Shown here: positions 1 to 11,745 of the stretch, in pieces | Layout of the letters: each line of letters opens with the position of its first letter | Position numbering within the stretch: the first letter of the stretch is position 1 | NCBI GenBank assembly: GCA_028274465.1 | Contig: CM051457.1 | Span: forward strand, 58,079,550 to 58,143,549 | Direction: 5' to 3' | DNA from: Plantago ovata | Taxonomy: Eukaryota > Streptophyta > Magnoliopsida > Lamiales > Plantaginaceae | DNA: 64,000 nt | Program-made: the position numbers and the translations under genes | Notes under the pieces: generated by a model | Seen by the model: only the letters and a program-made list of their open reading frames with translations | Told to the model about the DNA's origin: nothing | Databases searched by the model: none

Positions 1-58
1 GGCAAAACCGGTGAACCGGAAAGCCGGTGGACCGGCGCTTAAACCGTTTTTTCGGTAG
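1..58. repeat. hAT left subterminal repeats (partial)
   Basis: Repeated ACCGG/CCGGT words, ending in a T-rich run. They mirror the C/G-rich 3' end of the element, where CCGGTT and CCGGCTC words recur. Subterminal repeats of this kind are normal binding sites for hAT transposases. The outermost bases are cut off by the window. Confidence 0.6.
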
Positions 59-196
59 ATTTGCGAAAAAAAAGCAAAAAAACTCTTTTTTACAAACGGA
101 AAGAAGAAAACTCAAAACCCTACTCATTGCCGTCATTAGACTCATTACTAGTTTCCCTCATTTGCAGTTCTTCAATCCTTCCCGTTGCTGATTCAG

Positions 197-678
197 GTAT
201 ATTTTTCATTTTTATTCTTGATCTTCACCTCTTCCTGTCCTCCCACATTCTTGATGGAAAAGAAGACCCACCCCATGGAATCGATTGAGTTCCGATCGAA
301 CTATTTCTACCGATCTCTTGTTGCATTTTTCTTTACTCCATCTGCTCTGTTTTACACTTCTTAATTTACTTGATTTGCTCTTCAAATCATTGTTCGATTT
401 GATGTGTGATTTACTATGTTTTGCGTTTCTCTGTACTCTGTAGTATACTATGTGCTGCTCTGCATTTATTTTACTTCTATTGTTGTTCTGCGTTTATTAG
501 CTAGTGTTTATATTTGCTTGACTTTCATTTATTTGTATGCTACTATACTTGATTGATGATTCAGTTATTATAATGAATATGGAATCTTGATTGAGTTATT
601 AGCTAGGGTGTTTATTAGTTGATTTTAGTTTCATTTAATTACATACTTGATTGATGATCATTTAATCTTGTTTGTCAG
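197..678 (+). other. predicted 5'UTR intron of the hAT transposase
   Basis: A CAG|GTATAT donor ends a short leader that follows a TCATTTGCAG-rich stretch. A TTTGTCAG acceptor lies only three bases upstream of the transposase ATG. The stretch between is T-rich (long TTT/TTG runs) with no coding signal, as plant introns are. A leader intron fits the family, but the donor choice is inference and needs transcript evidence. Confidence 0.5.
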
Positions 679-681
679 CTT

Positions 682-3280
682 ATGAATATGGAATCTTCAC
701 CGAGTCAATCTGCATCTGTCTCTCCTGCATTTACTGCATCTGCTTCAACAACGGGCAGTGCTCCTTCTTCACAGTCTCCTAATGTCCGACAAAAAACTGA
801 TCCTGCTTGGAAACATTGCAAGGTAGTTGACACGGATGGAAAGAAGCAAACGTTGCAATGTGTGCTATGTAATAAAAAATACAAAGGTGGGGGCATCCAT
901 AGGATGAAAGAGCATTTAGCGCACGTACCTGGAAATATTACTCCCTGTCTCGAAGCCCTTCCTCATGTTGTTCTTGAAATGAAAAGGTCAATAGAGGAAA
1001 ATAATGCCTGTAAAAGGACCAGAGGAAAAGAACATACTTCTGAAGTAGCTGGAGAAGAAATTGAGCACTTAGCTTCAGATGTGGATGAGACAGAGACTGT
1101 TGCTACTGCTACAAATAAAAGGAAGAAAACTGTTGCTGATTACATGAAAGGCATTTCATTCCTCGATGTGTCTCAGCCTAGCTTGAAAGCTTCATGGCAA
1201 ACTAAAGAAGCTAAACATCAGACAGATATGGCTTTGGCGATGTGGTTTTATCATGCTTGTATACCACTTAATGCTGTTAATTCTCCATGGTTCAGACCTG
1301 CTATGGAAAGGGTAGCACAAATGGGTAGGGGTTATCAACCTCCTAACTATCATGCCTTGAGGGTTCCGTTGCTCAAAGAAGCTAAGACTCAAGTGACACT
1401 TTCCATCAGCAATCTTCGAAGTAAATGGGCTGACAGTGGATGCACAATAATGGGGGATGGATGGAAGGATCAAAGTGGTAGGCCCTTGATTAACTTCTTG
1501 GTTTATAGTCGCTACGGGGTTGCATTCATCAAGTCTTTTGATGCAACACATGTGAAGTCAAGTTCTAACCTTTTGTGTAATCTGTTCGAAAGCATAGTGG
1601 AGATCGTGGGGCCTCAACATGTAGTTCATATGGTGACTGATAATGCTGCAAATTATAAGGGTGCTGGAAAATTGTTAAATGAAAAATATCCCAAAATACA
1701 TTGGTCTCCATGTTCTGCTCATTGCTTGAATTTGATTTTGGAAGGTATTGGAGGTTTGAATACTGTTTCATCATGTGTTTCTATTGCTTCTAAGATTTCC
1801 AGCTTTGTTTACAACAACAAATTTCCCCATGGTTGGTTGAAAGCGAGGCCGGGATGGACTGAAATTGTGAGGCCTGCAGCTACTCGGTTTGGTACCAGTT
1901 TCATTGCTTTGAAGAGTCTCTATGAACATAGAGCTGATTTGGAGGCCTTGGTTTTATGTCCAGAGTTTCGTCAAAATTGTAACAATGATAAAGGAAGGAA
2001 AGTAAGAGAATGTGTGCTGAACAGTAGGTTTTGGAGTAATTGTAATGTGATTGTGAAGATTTTGGAACCACTTATGCGGCTTCTACGCATATGTGACACA
2101 GATGTACATCCATCTATAGGATATGTTTATGAGGGGCTGGAGAGAGCTATTAGAGCAACTAAAGACTTGTTCAAAGGTGACGCAGCAAAATATAAGCCCT
2201 TTGTGGACATCATTGAATCGAGGTTTAATTCTATGTTGAAATTGGATCTTCATGGGGCTGCTTATTGGTTGAATCCTACATTCCAATATGAACCTGGGCA
2301 TACAATACCTAATGCGGCTTTTCAGGGTTTGCTCAAGGTTGTTTCAGATTATTATGTTGATGAGCCAAACATAATCAATGAGATAACAATGTTTCGCGAG
2401 GGTCTGAACTCATTTGGAAGGCCATTAGCTAGAAATGCAGCAAAGACTACTGCTCCAGGTATGCTTACTTTTACATTTGCATATTCTGAATTTGTACATA
2501 CCATGGGTATGATGAATACGTACTTGTTTACAACTTAGTTTATGTTAATATGTTTGTTACAACTTTAGATGAATGGTGGAGGATATTCGGTGGTGATGCA
2601 CCACACTTGCAGAAACTTGCCGTGAAAATTCTGAGCCAAACATCATCTTCTTCCGGTTGTGAACGTAACTGGAGTGTATTTGACCGTATTCATACTAAGA
2701 AAAGGAATAGGTTGGAGCATGAAAGGTTGAATGATCTTGTATATGTTCATTACAATTTGCGTTTGCAAGATCGGTATGTCTTTTTTTAATTCTTTATGAT
2801 GTTTTTTATTCACTAATGAGTTTAATCTTGCATCTCATTATAATTTTGTACTCAAATTTACTTCTCTGTTCATGTGGTCGTAGTGGTAAGGACACGATGG
2901 AGATGTTTGATCCACTAGATTATGAATGCATTGATAAGGTGGACTCTTGGATTGTTGATGATGAAGATGGTGAAGAAGGTGAAGGTGAACTTGTTGTGCA
3001 ATTAAGGCCTATGGTAGCTACTGATGCTGGATCACAGGACTCAACTTCAGGTTATACTAGTGCAAACTTTATATGTTAAGTTCAAATTTCAATAGTTCAA
3101 TTCTTGATCACATGCAAACCAAGTCTTTTTTATTTAATTGGTATTGTTTTGTATCTAGATAATGTTGAAATGCCTGATGCACCAAACGAGGATGTACAAG
3201 TTGATTTGGAAAACTTTGGAAACTTAGACTTGGAGGGCTTGGATGTCTTGGATGATTTGGTGGTGGACAAAGAAACTTGA
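682..3280 (+). CDS. hAT transposase (BED zinc finger, DDE core, C-terminal dimerisation domain), four exons
   Basis: Cut-and-paste transposase acting in the nucleus. Predicted exons are 682-2458, 2569-2773, 2884-3050 and 3159-3280; every intron has GT...AG ends and joins in phase, giving about 756 residues without an internal stop. In order: a Ser/Thr-rich N-terminus; a BED-type zinc finger (CVLC near residue 61, paired histidines about 20 residues on); the DUF659-like RNase-H core with first Asp in MGDGW (residue 259) and second Asp in VTDNAAN (residue 320); a CSAHCLNL motif; and the C-terminal hAT dimerisation region with SSSSGCERNWS, whose Glu (residue 624) is the expected third catalytic acid. 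The tail encoded by exons 3-4 is Asp/Glu-rich. Length is normal for plant Ac-like transposases. Start chosen as the first ATG after the predicted leader intron. All three catalytic acids are present, so the gene could be functional. Confidence 0.88.
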
Positions 3281-3562
3281 GGAGAAATTGGTTGCTGCAG
3301 CCTGCTGTTATTCTTCATTTTAATTTACTGTCAAGTGTCAAGTACTCATGTTGAAACTCTTTTATTATTTTGATATGGATGATGTTTGCAGTGTGATATT
3401 TTTATGATGTCGGAACATGGAACTCTATTTTGGAGTTTGGACTATGTATTTCTATTATGTTTAGAACTTGTGTAATATTCGTTTGAAATATGAGACATTT
3501 TACTCTTTTTTTAGTGTGATTTTTTATGGAAATGTGGATAATAGCATAGTATAAATAATTAA

Positions 3563-3564
<2 letters not shown>

Positions 3565-3620
<56 letters not shown>
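3565..3620. repeat. (AT)n microsatellite
   Basis: Uninterrupted TA/AT dinucleotide run of about 50 bases inside the 3' untranslated part of the hAT element. Confidence 0.95.
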
Positions 3621-3622
<2 letters not shown>

Positions 3623-3815
3623 ATATTATAATGGTAGAACGGCTCAACGGGCTCACAGAACGGCTCAACGGGTCCGACCCCGGTTAAACCTTTTTTGGGG
3701 GGTGGCCGGCTCAACCTCCGGTTCCGTTTTTTAAAACATAGCTTAAAATCAGAGTGCGGAAGACTTTATACAATAAGTGTTTTTCAGTAAGTGCTAGTTT
3801 CAGCAAGTGAGCAGA

Positions 3816-5220
3816 GTGACTGATGAACGTATTTTTGACGCCTTCATCTTGTCTTTTTTACCTTCTTTTGCTATCTTTTAGCCTTGTTTTTTGGTTAGTT
3901 TTGTAGAATAGTGTCACGTTTTGTGTTTTCTGCATTTTCAGGCACTTAGATACGAAACGGCGTTTTTGGAGCTAAAAACGAGCCTTTTTGATGGAAAAGA
4001 TGGCCCCGTTGAAGTTCCCCAATCTCCGTGGCTTGTTCGTGAGTGTCTGAGCCTCAATAAGCATTGAGAAGGATGAGTCCAAGGCACCCGAGGGCCGTAC
4101 GAGGGCAAAAAGATTGAGTTTGAAGACAAAAATCTGCCCAGGAGCCAAGCTAAGCGCCTGGAATAGTGAAGCGCTCCGCTTCATTTTCCAGGAGTTTTGG
4201 CACAGCAGCCAAGCGAAGCGCTTGGAGGGCCCAAGCGCTTCGCTTGCCAAGCGCTCCGCTTGGCCTCTCCAAGCGGTCCGCTTGGCAGCGGTTACGTTTT
4301 CGGATTTTCCTTCTTCAATCTGATCTTCAGTTACTTTTTCCATACTTTTGAACACTAGCTTCGTTTTGGAGAGCGGCTAAGCCCCAAAAACTCAGATTAC
4401 ATTGTATTTTAGATTGGATTAAAGGTTTTGGCATAGGATTGCATCCGTTGTTTCATCTACGGAGAGGTTTTCATCAATACCCACCGATTAGTGACAGCTT
4501 GGTGGTAACATTGTATCATTATCTCTTGTCTAGTAGTTTGATTTGATGTATTCTATTTACAATTCATATGATTTGATGTCTATGTTGATGAATATGAGTA
4601 GCTAAATCCTTTGTGTTGGTGGTAGAATGTAGAATATGCATGCTATGGGTTATGTTTATGCTTACATGAGATTGTGATTCAATCTTGCTGCAAATTCCTT
4701 CATATGATTCTTAGTTGCCTATAAAATATATTCGAATTGAGTATAGTGACAAACTCTTGGTCAATGAAAGCTATAGGATTGTATGTTAGAGATTTGCAGC
4801 ATGCTAGATAAATGGTGTTAGTGACAAGCACCTCTAAAGTATTGATAGTGGTCTTTTATGATGTGTGTCTTGAAAGTTACCTAGACGAGTTGCTTAGCAG
4901 ACTTGATCGAAGGTTTTACGCACTGAACTTGTGATCATATTCGTAACCCATGCATGTGTATTTGATTTCTACCACCAACCGTTTTCCAAACTTGATTACA
5001 ACAATCTGATTTCTCGTTGCTTTGTTCTAAGGAAGCAATTCTACAAACACTTGAACTCGTTGTCTGAAATAACTAGCAAAAACCACAAACAAAGCCACGT
5101 TAGGTCCCGAGAGAACGACACTCGGGGAAAACTTGCCATTGCACTCTAGTTTGTGTAGTGATAAGTGTTCTTTGGCTTTTTAAACAAATTTAATTGGTGA
5201 AAAACGACATCATCAGTGAC
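3816..5220 (+). mobile_element. Solo LTR of the GypA family with 5-bp target duplication
   Basis: The LTR spans 3821-5215 (1,395 bp), begins TGATGAACGT, ends CATCATCA and is flanked by the direct repeat GTGAC (3816-3820 and 5216-5220). It matches the two GypA LTRs in inverted orientation. No internal sequence remains, so unequal LTR-LTR recombination is the likely origin. It interrupts the Cop1 LTR, which continues seamlessly when the insert and one TSD copy are removed. It keeps the palindrome cluster described separately. Confidence 0.92.
4141..4290. repeat. PalA palindrome cluster in the solo LTR
   Basis: Tandem imperfect palindromes built on CCAAGCG...CGCTTGG with a 2-4 nt centre, for example CCAAGCGGTCCGCTTGG and CCAAGCGCTTCGCTTGC. 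They start about 320 nt into the LTR. The same words recur in both GypA LTRs and at two internal GypA sites. Confidence 0.85.
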
Positions 5221-6480
5221 AGTGTACAATAAGTGTAGCTTGCTGAAAACTAAATGCGGTAAAGTAAATCACACAAACACTTTTATAGTGGTATCTGAGA
5301 GTGGCGTAATCTCTCAACTAATCCACTTTGTCCTTTCTAGGACTGAATCCACTAAGATAAGATTGAAGTTTCTTACAAATTCTATCACTAATAATTCTTC
5401 AGAAACTAAAGCACACTTGCTTCGTTTCCAATCTAACTAGAGAACTGTAACCTTGTTCTCCACCAAACTTGGGACTTATAATCAGCAACACAATGCTTGA
5501 TTAATTCCCCCTGAATTTCACGCCTGAAAAAGGGTGTTTATCAGTTAGAGAGGTTTGGGATGAGATGACTTGAGTATAACTTTTCAGCTATAACAAGTTA
5601 TCTCAAGAAACACAACTTGTAATACTTTTCAGTAAGCAAGTTATGTTGTTTCTGGTGTCAAGACTTGTTCTTGTTCGAAAAAATGAACACTAAGCTAATT
5701 TCTTAGCCGTGAATGTTCTACTTCTTCACAAGTATCTTTTGTTTCAAGCTTAAGTCTTGGAACGGATCAATAGACAGTAAAGAGTATGGAAGATTGAGTG
5801 TTTAAGCAAAAGTGAGAGTTTGATCACGTTGTTGACACACTTCAACTCTTTGCCGGATGACCTCTATTTATAGTGTATCAAGGGAGCCGTTTGAATTTCA
5901 AATTCTAAGGCTTTTCACCTTAAGATGTCACTATCTTGCTTTTGTACTTTCAGCAGCGTCCTTCATTTGTCTTCTAGTCTCCATGTTCTTCGCGTGCCTA
6001 CTTTGCATTTAATGTTCATTTGAGTCGATTTCAAATGTGAACGTTGGAGCCAAAATGCAAGTACTTCTTCAGCAAGGAGGTCACATATGTTTTTTTCAGT
6101 AAGTGGTCAGTCTCAGTTTCAGCAAGCACAACCTACTCTGTCATATTGATTTTTACTTATGCGAGTTGTTGCTGAAAATATCACTTTCTGAGCAACATGT
6201 GCCTCTGTAGATACCTTTCTCAGAATTCTTCTAAATCTTCAGTCTTCGAATCTTCAAGTTTCTGAGCGGTTCTAGTGCTTCAATAGTTCATTTGTAAAAA
6301 CAAAGTACATCATCAGCAAACTAAAGCACCTAACTAGTACCTACACTAAGACTTCAGCAAACGTTCCTCTTTTACAATGTCCTTAAATTCTAAATTCCTA
6401 TGGACCTTAAGAGTACTAGTTACTGGACTTTCTTAATTTAGCATGGTTAATTGCTCATCAAAATTATAAGTTTCCTAACA

Positions 6481-6741
6481 AATTTCCCCATTTTTTATGT
6501 TAACAATCCATGGCTAAATTAATTGTCACCATTTTAGAGGTTTCTGATGTTGAATAAATCAGTTGATTAGTGCAAACATATTTGAATAATAAAACAGTAA
6601 GCATAAATAGTTTGCATAATAAAAAACCAATAAGAGTCAAAACGTTCATTACTGATAGTTATCTTTTAGTAAGTTTACAAGAAAGCTCATAGATAACTAA
6701 AGTAATCAGCAAACAAAACAAAACAAAGCTTTTACAAGGGA
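6481..6741 (-). other. Cop1 polypurine tract and 3' untranslated spacer
   Basis: Between the end of ORF3 and the 3' LTR. The sense strand ends AAAAATGGGGAAATT directly before TGTTAGG, the expected plus-strand primer; Cop2 has AAAAAGGGGAAAATT in the same place. The rest is a 3' untranslated region containing AACTATCAGTAATGAAC-like sequence also present in Cop2 near 58020. Confidence 0.75.
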
Positions 6742-9700
6742 CTAAACTATTCCAGCAGAAGATTATCTAAGAATCTCCCTTACACTCTTCTCAGCAAAAG
6801 CAAAGAATTCAACACAGTCCTTCTCGTAATATTCAAGTAGCTTACAGACTTCAGATTGAATAATCCTTGCATTCTTGCAGGCAGTATAATGATGGTTTTC
6901 ACCATTCATCTATTTGTAGTGAATTACCCACAAGTGCATGCTCCAATTGCTAGCATGTAGAAGTTGAGTGTCTGAAATACCCTTGTTGGCATGAATCTTC
7001 CTTAACGAGAGAAGATCTTCTTCTTGATCCTTAGCAGTGAGATAAAAGTACTCATAAGGAATTAATCCATATTTCTTTTTGGACTTCTTGGTTAAAGGGT
7101 CACTGTAGTAAGCAACATCTATCGTCTTGATTAAATCAGGCTCTTGTTTTATCTTCTTGCTGATAGAAGTTCTTCTTACAAAGATCTCTAAGTTCAGCCA
7201 TTTTGCAGCAATGTTCCTTGGGTAGGGAGTAGGATCCCTTTCTTTTCTTGCAACTTTTAATTCGATCCAACTGTACATTTGATTCAGTACAACAGTTGGA
7301 AAGAAATCATTGGCCAAAAGATCTTCCAGCAACCATGGAGGTTTCTGATCACATTCTGAGTTGTTTCCTCATTGCTGGTCATTGTACAATCAATGCCAGT
7401 GCCAATTGCAATGTTAGCTAGCCTTCTTTCTTCCTGTCTTTGCTTTCTTCTTCTTGACTTAGCATTTTCATGATCTCTTGCTGAGGATCTGGAGTCAGAA
7501 GAGAAGTGTTTGGATTGGCCAGATGGAGTTAAGGCAGAAATAGGCTTAGCTCTTATAGCTTTAGCTATTGTTTGTTCATCATCATTATCATCATCTTCAT
7601 TCAGATCTTGATGACTTTCAGTGTGACAGTATTCTTGAGTTTCAGCAGAAGTTCTTCTCCTTTTTGGATTTGCTGAGCTTCTCTCAGAATCTGTTTCAGC
7701 TCTTTTCTCAGAACTTTGATTTGTTTCAGCAAGAGGTTCTCTGGGATGTGGTCCAGGCAGCTTTAATGGCGCTTTAGCAGAAGAGGGATTGGTTGATCTG
7801 TCTCTTGAAGACTTTCTTTTTCTATCTTCCCCCTTAGACATGGATTGCATCATAGGTCTGATGTGTAGAGAGAAAAACTCATTGCAATTTTCAGCAAGAG
7901 TGTTTAGGCTGTTGTATTTTGGAATCATGTCTTGCTGATTTGTGGTTAGCTTAGACAATTCTTCCTTAATAAAAGCTAGATTCTCCTCGTGTCTGCGCTC
8001 ATTGTCGACTTTTTCTTCTAGCATAATCTGAGCCTTTTTCAATGCGCTTTTAGAAAGCTTGATTGCTTGAATGACATCTTCTTCATAATCATAGCTTTTG
8101 TGGTGTAGACTGATGTCTTTCTAAGCTATGGTAAGTGTAGTAGTGCGTCTCAGCACAGTAGTCAGTATTTTGCCAATGTCAAGCGGACTCTCAGCAAGCA
8201 AGGCATCATCCTCTTCTTGGCATGCTTTGTGAACAGCCATTAGTGCCTTTATTCTAGGAGTAAACTCAACATTTGGGAACGACACTAGAAAGGGAGTAAG
8301 TGAATGAGCTTTGATTTCAGTTGCGAATTGATCATCATTTCTCAGCAAGCGACTTCTCTCAGCATCTCCTTCATCATTGATGAGAGATGGTGGAGGAATT
8401 TCAACCACTGTGGGTTAAGCTTTCTTTGTCTTTTCTTCTTCATTTGCTGAGAAGTTAGATGGATCTTGTTCTTCATCAGATTCGTCAAGGCCAGCAACCT
8501 TGATTCCCAAATCTTTAGCTTCAGACACTTCTGGTTGAGTGGTTGCTGAGGGCAACTCTTTGGACTCAACGACTGGAGTTTCACCAGTAGTAAGTGAAAG
8601 GGAGGAGACTTCCGTGTTGTACACTCCTGAAGATTGAGCAATATCTAGATTCTTTGTATGTTTATCATGAATCTGTAGACTATTCTGTAAAGCTCTTTGA
8701 TAATCTTTATCCATTTCTTCTTCTTCCCCAAGGTTTGGATTAGTGACCTTAGCTTCGAGTAATGCTAACTCGGCATCAGAAAGCTTAGCTTTGCCTTTGT
8801 GCATTTCAGCACGCTTTCTGGCGTACTCTTCTTCAGTTTCAACAACTTGTTCAGTTGCTGGAGTACTTGTCTCAGCAGGAGCGGGAGTGGATTCTTGTTG
8901 CTAACTGGGAGTTTGATCAGCTTGCTGATTCTCATTATTTTCATTTTCATTATCAGCAACTGTCATTTTCACTCCGCCAGCATCCGGACTAGGACCTTGA
9001 TTATCATTATCATCGTCCTTGTTGTCCTTAGAATCTTTGGCTTCATCATCACTTTTGTCTTTAGGGATATTTTCACCCTCTTCTTCTTCATCATCATCGT
9101 CTGTCAGTATGACTAACTCAAGATGTTTGTACATTGCAGCACTTGTAACTTCCTCTTCCTCATTGATTTTGTGGGGATCAGCCACCACGGGTACAAAGGA
9201 ACCCTTGAGCATCACAGCTTGTTCAGCTGGAGAGGAACTCTTGAATTTTTCTTTCATATTCTCTCTGATTGTAGCAATCAGACTTGAACTCATTTGCTGA
9301 GAATATGAGAGTTCTTTTGGAAGTATTGAGTGTACAAACATCTCAAGTTTGAGTAGAGAGTTTCTCTTTTTCTCATTGGACAAATGGATGTGAAGATCGG
9401 AAAAATCCATCCTTCTATACCTTTGCCAGTTGCTGACAGACTTAGCAACTTTGGCCAAAGTGTTCTTTTTGAAGTTTGAGTATAGTACTTCAAAACTAAC
9501 TTCAAGAGCTTCCGTGATGTGAACCACTTCATCGTTCTCCTTTTGAGCCTGAATAAGAGTAAAGTTAATTTTAGGAATATTTTGGAAAATAGTTTTATAG
9601 TCTAAAACTGTAACATGATTTACCTGCTGATTTTCAGCAAGCTCATGTTGCACACTACGTTGTGCTGGTACTATTTCCATTGCTTCAGGAGCTGTGGCAG

Positions 9701-11677
9701 CATCCTTGAATTGTTCATCCTGAAATAACTTAATATTAGATACAAGTACTAAGTTTTCAAACTTAGTAGATTTACCAAAATTTTCATCTACCTGCTGAAC
9801 AGGAGTTGTGGATTCTGGTGCAGAAGTTTCAGCAATCTTCTGACTTGTATCTTGAGAATTCTGTAAAGAAATAATTATATTAGCTAAATATACAGTTTTA
9901 GATAGTGAAGTTTTGCTTATATCTGAGTTAACTACCTGCTGAAGAAGGGCAGGTGGTGACTCAGTCCTTTCAGCAATGATAGCAACTTCATTATATGGGA
10001 CTTGTTCTTCAGCAGACTTCTTCTCTTGCTCTAATTGAGAAGGCTGTGCAGATTCAACAATCTCCCTTGTCTCTGAATTGACAAGTTGAGCAGAGACATC
10101 TTGACCTCTAAGTTCACTACTTGTCATGAACAGGTCTACTGACTTATTGGAGTTGTCATCAATCTCCGAGTCCATTTGCTGGCTTAGACCAGTCAACACC
10201 AGTTGGACTTTGTCAATAGAAGTCATCGGTGAAGTTGGTCTAATATTCTCAGCATCATGAGATGCGTCGTCGAATACTGTCTCTTGTTGTGTTTCAGCAA
10301 CCTCTAGGACTTGAACCATTGCAGTCTCAGCAACTGGTTCTTCAGCAATTGCAGCTTCAACAATTTCTCGGACTGGACTAGTTGCTATTTCAGCAACTGT
10401 CTCTTCTACGAAACTTTCAGCAAATGCAGCTTTTCTCAAATCTGCAGCAATGTCACTTGCTGGTTCCAGAGTGTTGTTATCAAGATTATCTACAATGTAG
10501 ATATCTTCTAGGCGTTCTTGGGCAGGATTTTCATTTACACTGCCATGTGGTCTTGCTTCAGCAGATGAATCCAAGTTAATTGGATTGCTGAAGGCTTCTG
10601 CAAACACTTCAGCAACATCTACTAAAGTGGCTTGCGTTTCAGCAACCACTGGAACATCGTTATCCTGAATGACATGGACAATTGGAACGGACTTACGTGT
10701 CGTTGTTTTCTTTCTTGGGAAGGTCTTTGTCCGTGCCTTCTTAGGAATAGGATCAGCTGATGAAGCTGCAGTTTGAGTGTCATCATCAGCTTTCCTCTTT
10801 TTCTTCTGAGATTTCTTGCTGGGTGCAGTAGTGTCAGCAACCGCAGCAGTATCAGCAATAACATCTGCAGCTATTTCATTCTCAGCAACATTTGCAACTG
10901 TTGTATACCTAGGTTGCTGATCAGTTTCTGCAACATTTGCAGCTGTTGCATTCATAGACTGGTTATCAGTCTCAGCAACATTTGCAGCTGTTGGCTTCTT
11001 TGACTTCTTGTCAGCAACCCTAGGTCCATTCAGCTTGTAAAAAGCTCTTCCCACATTGCATACTGATTTCTTAATCGACAATGGGTTTCTTAGATGAATC
11101 CTGAAATGTTCAAGGATGTAGCATATTTTCAATCCATACATCACTGGAAACCAAGGTGATGCTAAGTTGTCTTCAACCTTAACCCGAAACTTTGTAACAC
11201 AATCAACAAGCCTGTTGAAAATGTACTTAGCCCAGTTGATTTCAGTTTTGTTCTCATAGATATGCATCAGCAAAGGCCACCTTCTCAGGCCTACTTGGTC
11301 AATTCCTCCAACTGGGGAGTCTAAGACTTTGATGAGTAGCAGAGCTACTAGACCAAGTGAATGTCAGAGATGCTTCCTTTTTACGTGCTTAGTCCAAGTC
11401 ACGGGACCAATCTCGCCTTTCTTCATCCTTTCATTTCTAACATCACTGTAGAAGGCTTCAATTTCTTCATCAGAAGCAGTGATGTCATCTTCAGTTCCAG
11501 TAGTTGGAATCTGAAAGATGTTGGCTAAATCAATCCATTTCAGGATGATTTGCACTCCTTGAACCGTGGTAGAAATCACTTTTTCAGTGACTCCTTGTCC
11601 ATCAGTAAGGGTTTGGACTTCTGCATTATTGTAGAATTCCATGGTGTCCAGCATGCTCACTTTCTTAGTGCGAGCAG
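6742..11677 (-). pseudogene. Cop1 ORF3 (accessory protein), main 3' part, degraded
   Basis: Sense reading runs from 11677 to the terminal stop at 6742-6744. Its 5' end (36523-36226) lies beyond GypB. It is one frame with Cop2 ORF3 and is broken by in-frame stops (near 11361, 8901, 8415, 8121, 6907 and 6763) and by a 13-base deletion near 7320 between GCTGG repeats that shifts the frame. Readable blocks include an N-terminal domain ending in FPVMYGLKICYILE, Ala/Glu-rich low-complexity sequence, basic clusters (KKKRKADDD, KKARTK, KRRRT), a TQT motif at 10770-10778, acidic runs, a coiled-coil-like segment near 7990-8040 and a C-terminal domain with YEYFYLTAKDQEEDL. No transmembrane segment is seen. 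Function unknown; the basic clusters suggest a nuclear protein. Confidence 0.8.
9549..9935 (-). other. Three intron-like in-frame modules in Cop1 ORF3
   Basis: On the sense strand three segments, 9935-9861 (75 nt), 9791-9720 (72 nt) and 9623-9549 (75 nt), each start GTA after CAGCAG and end in a pyrimidine-rich CAG. All are multiples of three and open in the ORF3 frame, so the frame is kept whether spliced or retained. Cop2 has the same three with identical lengths. They are AT-rich relative to the flanking coding sequence. Confidence 0.6.
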
Positions 11678-11745
11678 TGATGAACTGGTTTAGAACTTGT
11701 CAGATTCTAGTTAATCAAATAAATTTGTATTTAGCCAAAGGCAAT
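11678..11745 (-). repeat. GypB 3' LTR, terminal fragment
   Basis: Matches the first 68 bases of the intact copy at 35017. The LTR resumes at 21332 after GypA, with GCAAT duplicated at 11741-11745 and 21332-21336. Confidence 0.92.

Larger units (their letters stand above)
1..3741 (+). mobile_element. hAT (Ac-type) DNA transposon, left end outside window
   Basis: The element carries an intact-looking hAT transposase. Both margins hold C/G-rich subterminal repeats of the AACCGG type: the left copy fills the first 55 bases, the right copy lies at about 3630-3741 in inverted orientation. Downstream sequence from 3742 is antisense copia LTR. The right boundary was placed by comparing it with the other copia LTR copies, which read through CTTAAAAT without interruption. 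The predicted 8-bp target duplication is therefore CTTAAAAT at 3742-3749, with its partner left of the window. The exact terminal base (3740 or 3741) is uncertain. A long AT microsatellite lies inside the 3' part. Confidence 0.85.
3742..6480 (-). repeat. Cop1 3' LTR, interrupted by a gypsy solo LTR and cut by the hAT
   Basis: Antisense copy of the Cop2 LTR. In the sense direction it starts TGTTAGGAAACTT at 6480, after a short C-rich (sense G-rich) polypurine tract, and runs to 5221; it resumes at 3820 and runs to 3742. A TATA-like CTATTTATAG (antisense of CTATAAATAG) lies near 5870, as in the Cop2 LTRs. The remainder of U5 and the terminal CCAACA lie left of the window beyond the hAT. Confidence 0.85.

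Noticed and set aside
682..3280. hAT gene as a domesticated host gene
   Set aside because: Subterminal repeats and a predicted target-site break in the copia LTR show that it still lies inside a transposon.
4141..4290. CRISPR-like array of short repeats
   Set aside because: Palindromes without unique spacers of constant length, inside a plant LTR, no cas genes.
10311..11003. Plus-strand Cys/Ser/Asn-rich ORFs opposite Cop1 ORF3
   Set aside because: Antisense of the TCAGCAA-rich coding sequence; no independent support.
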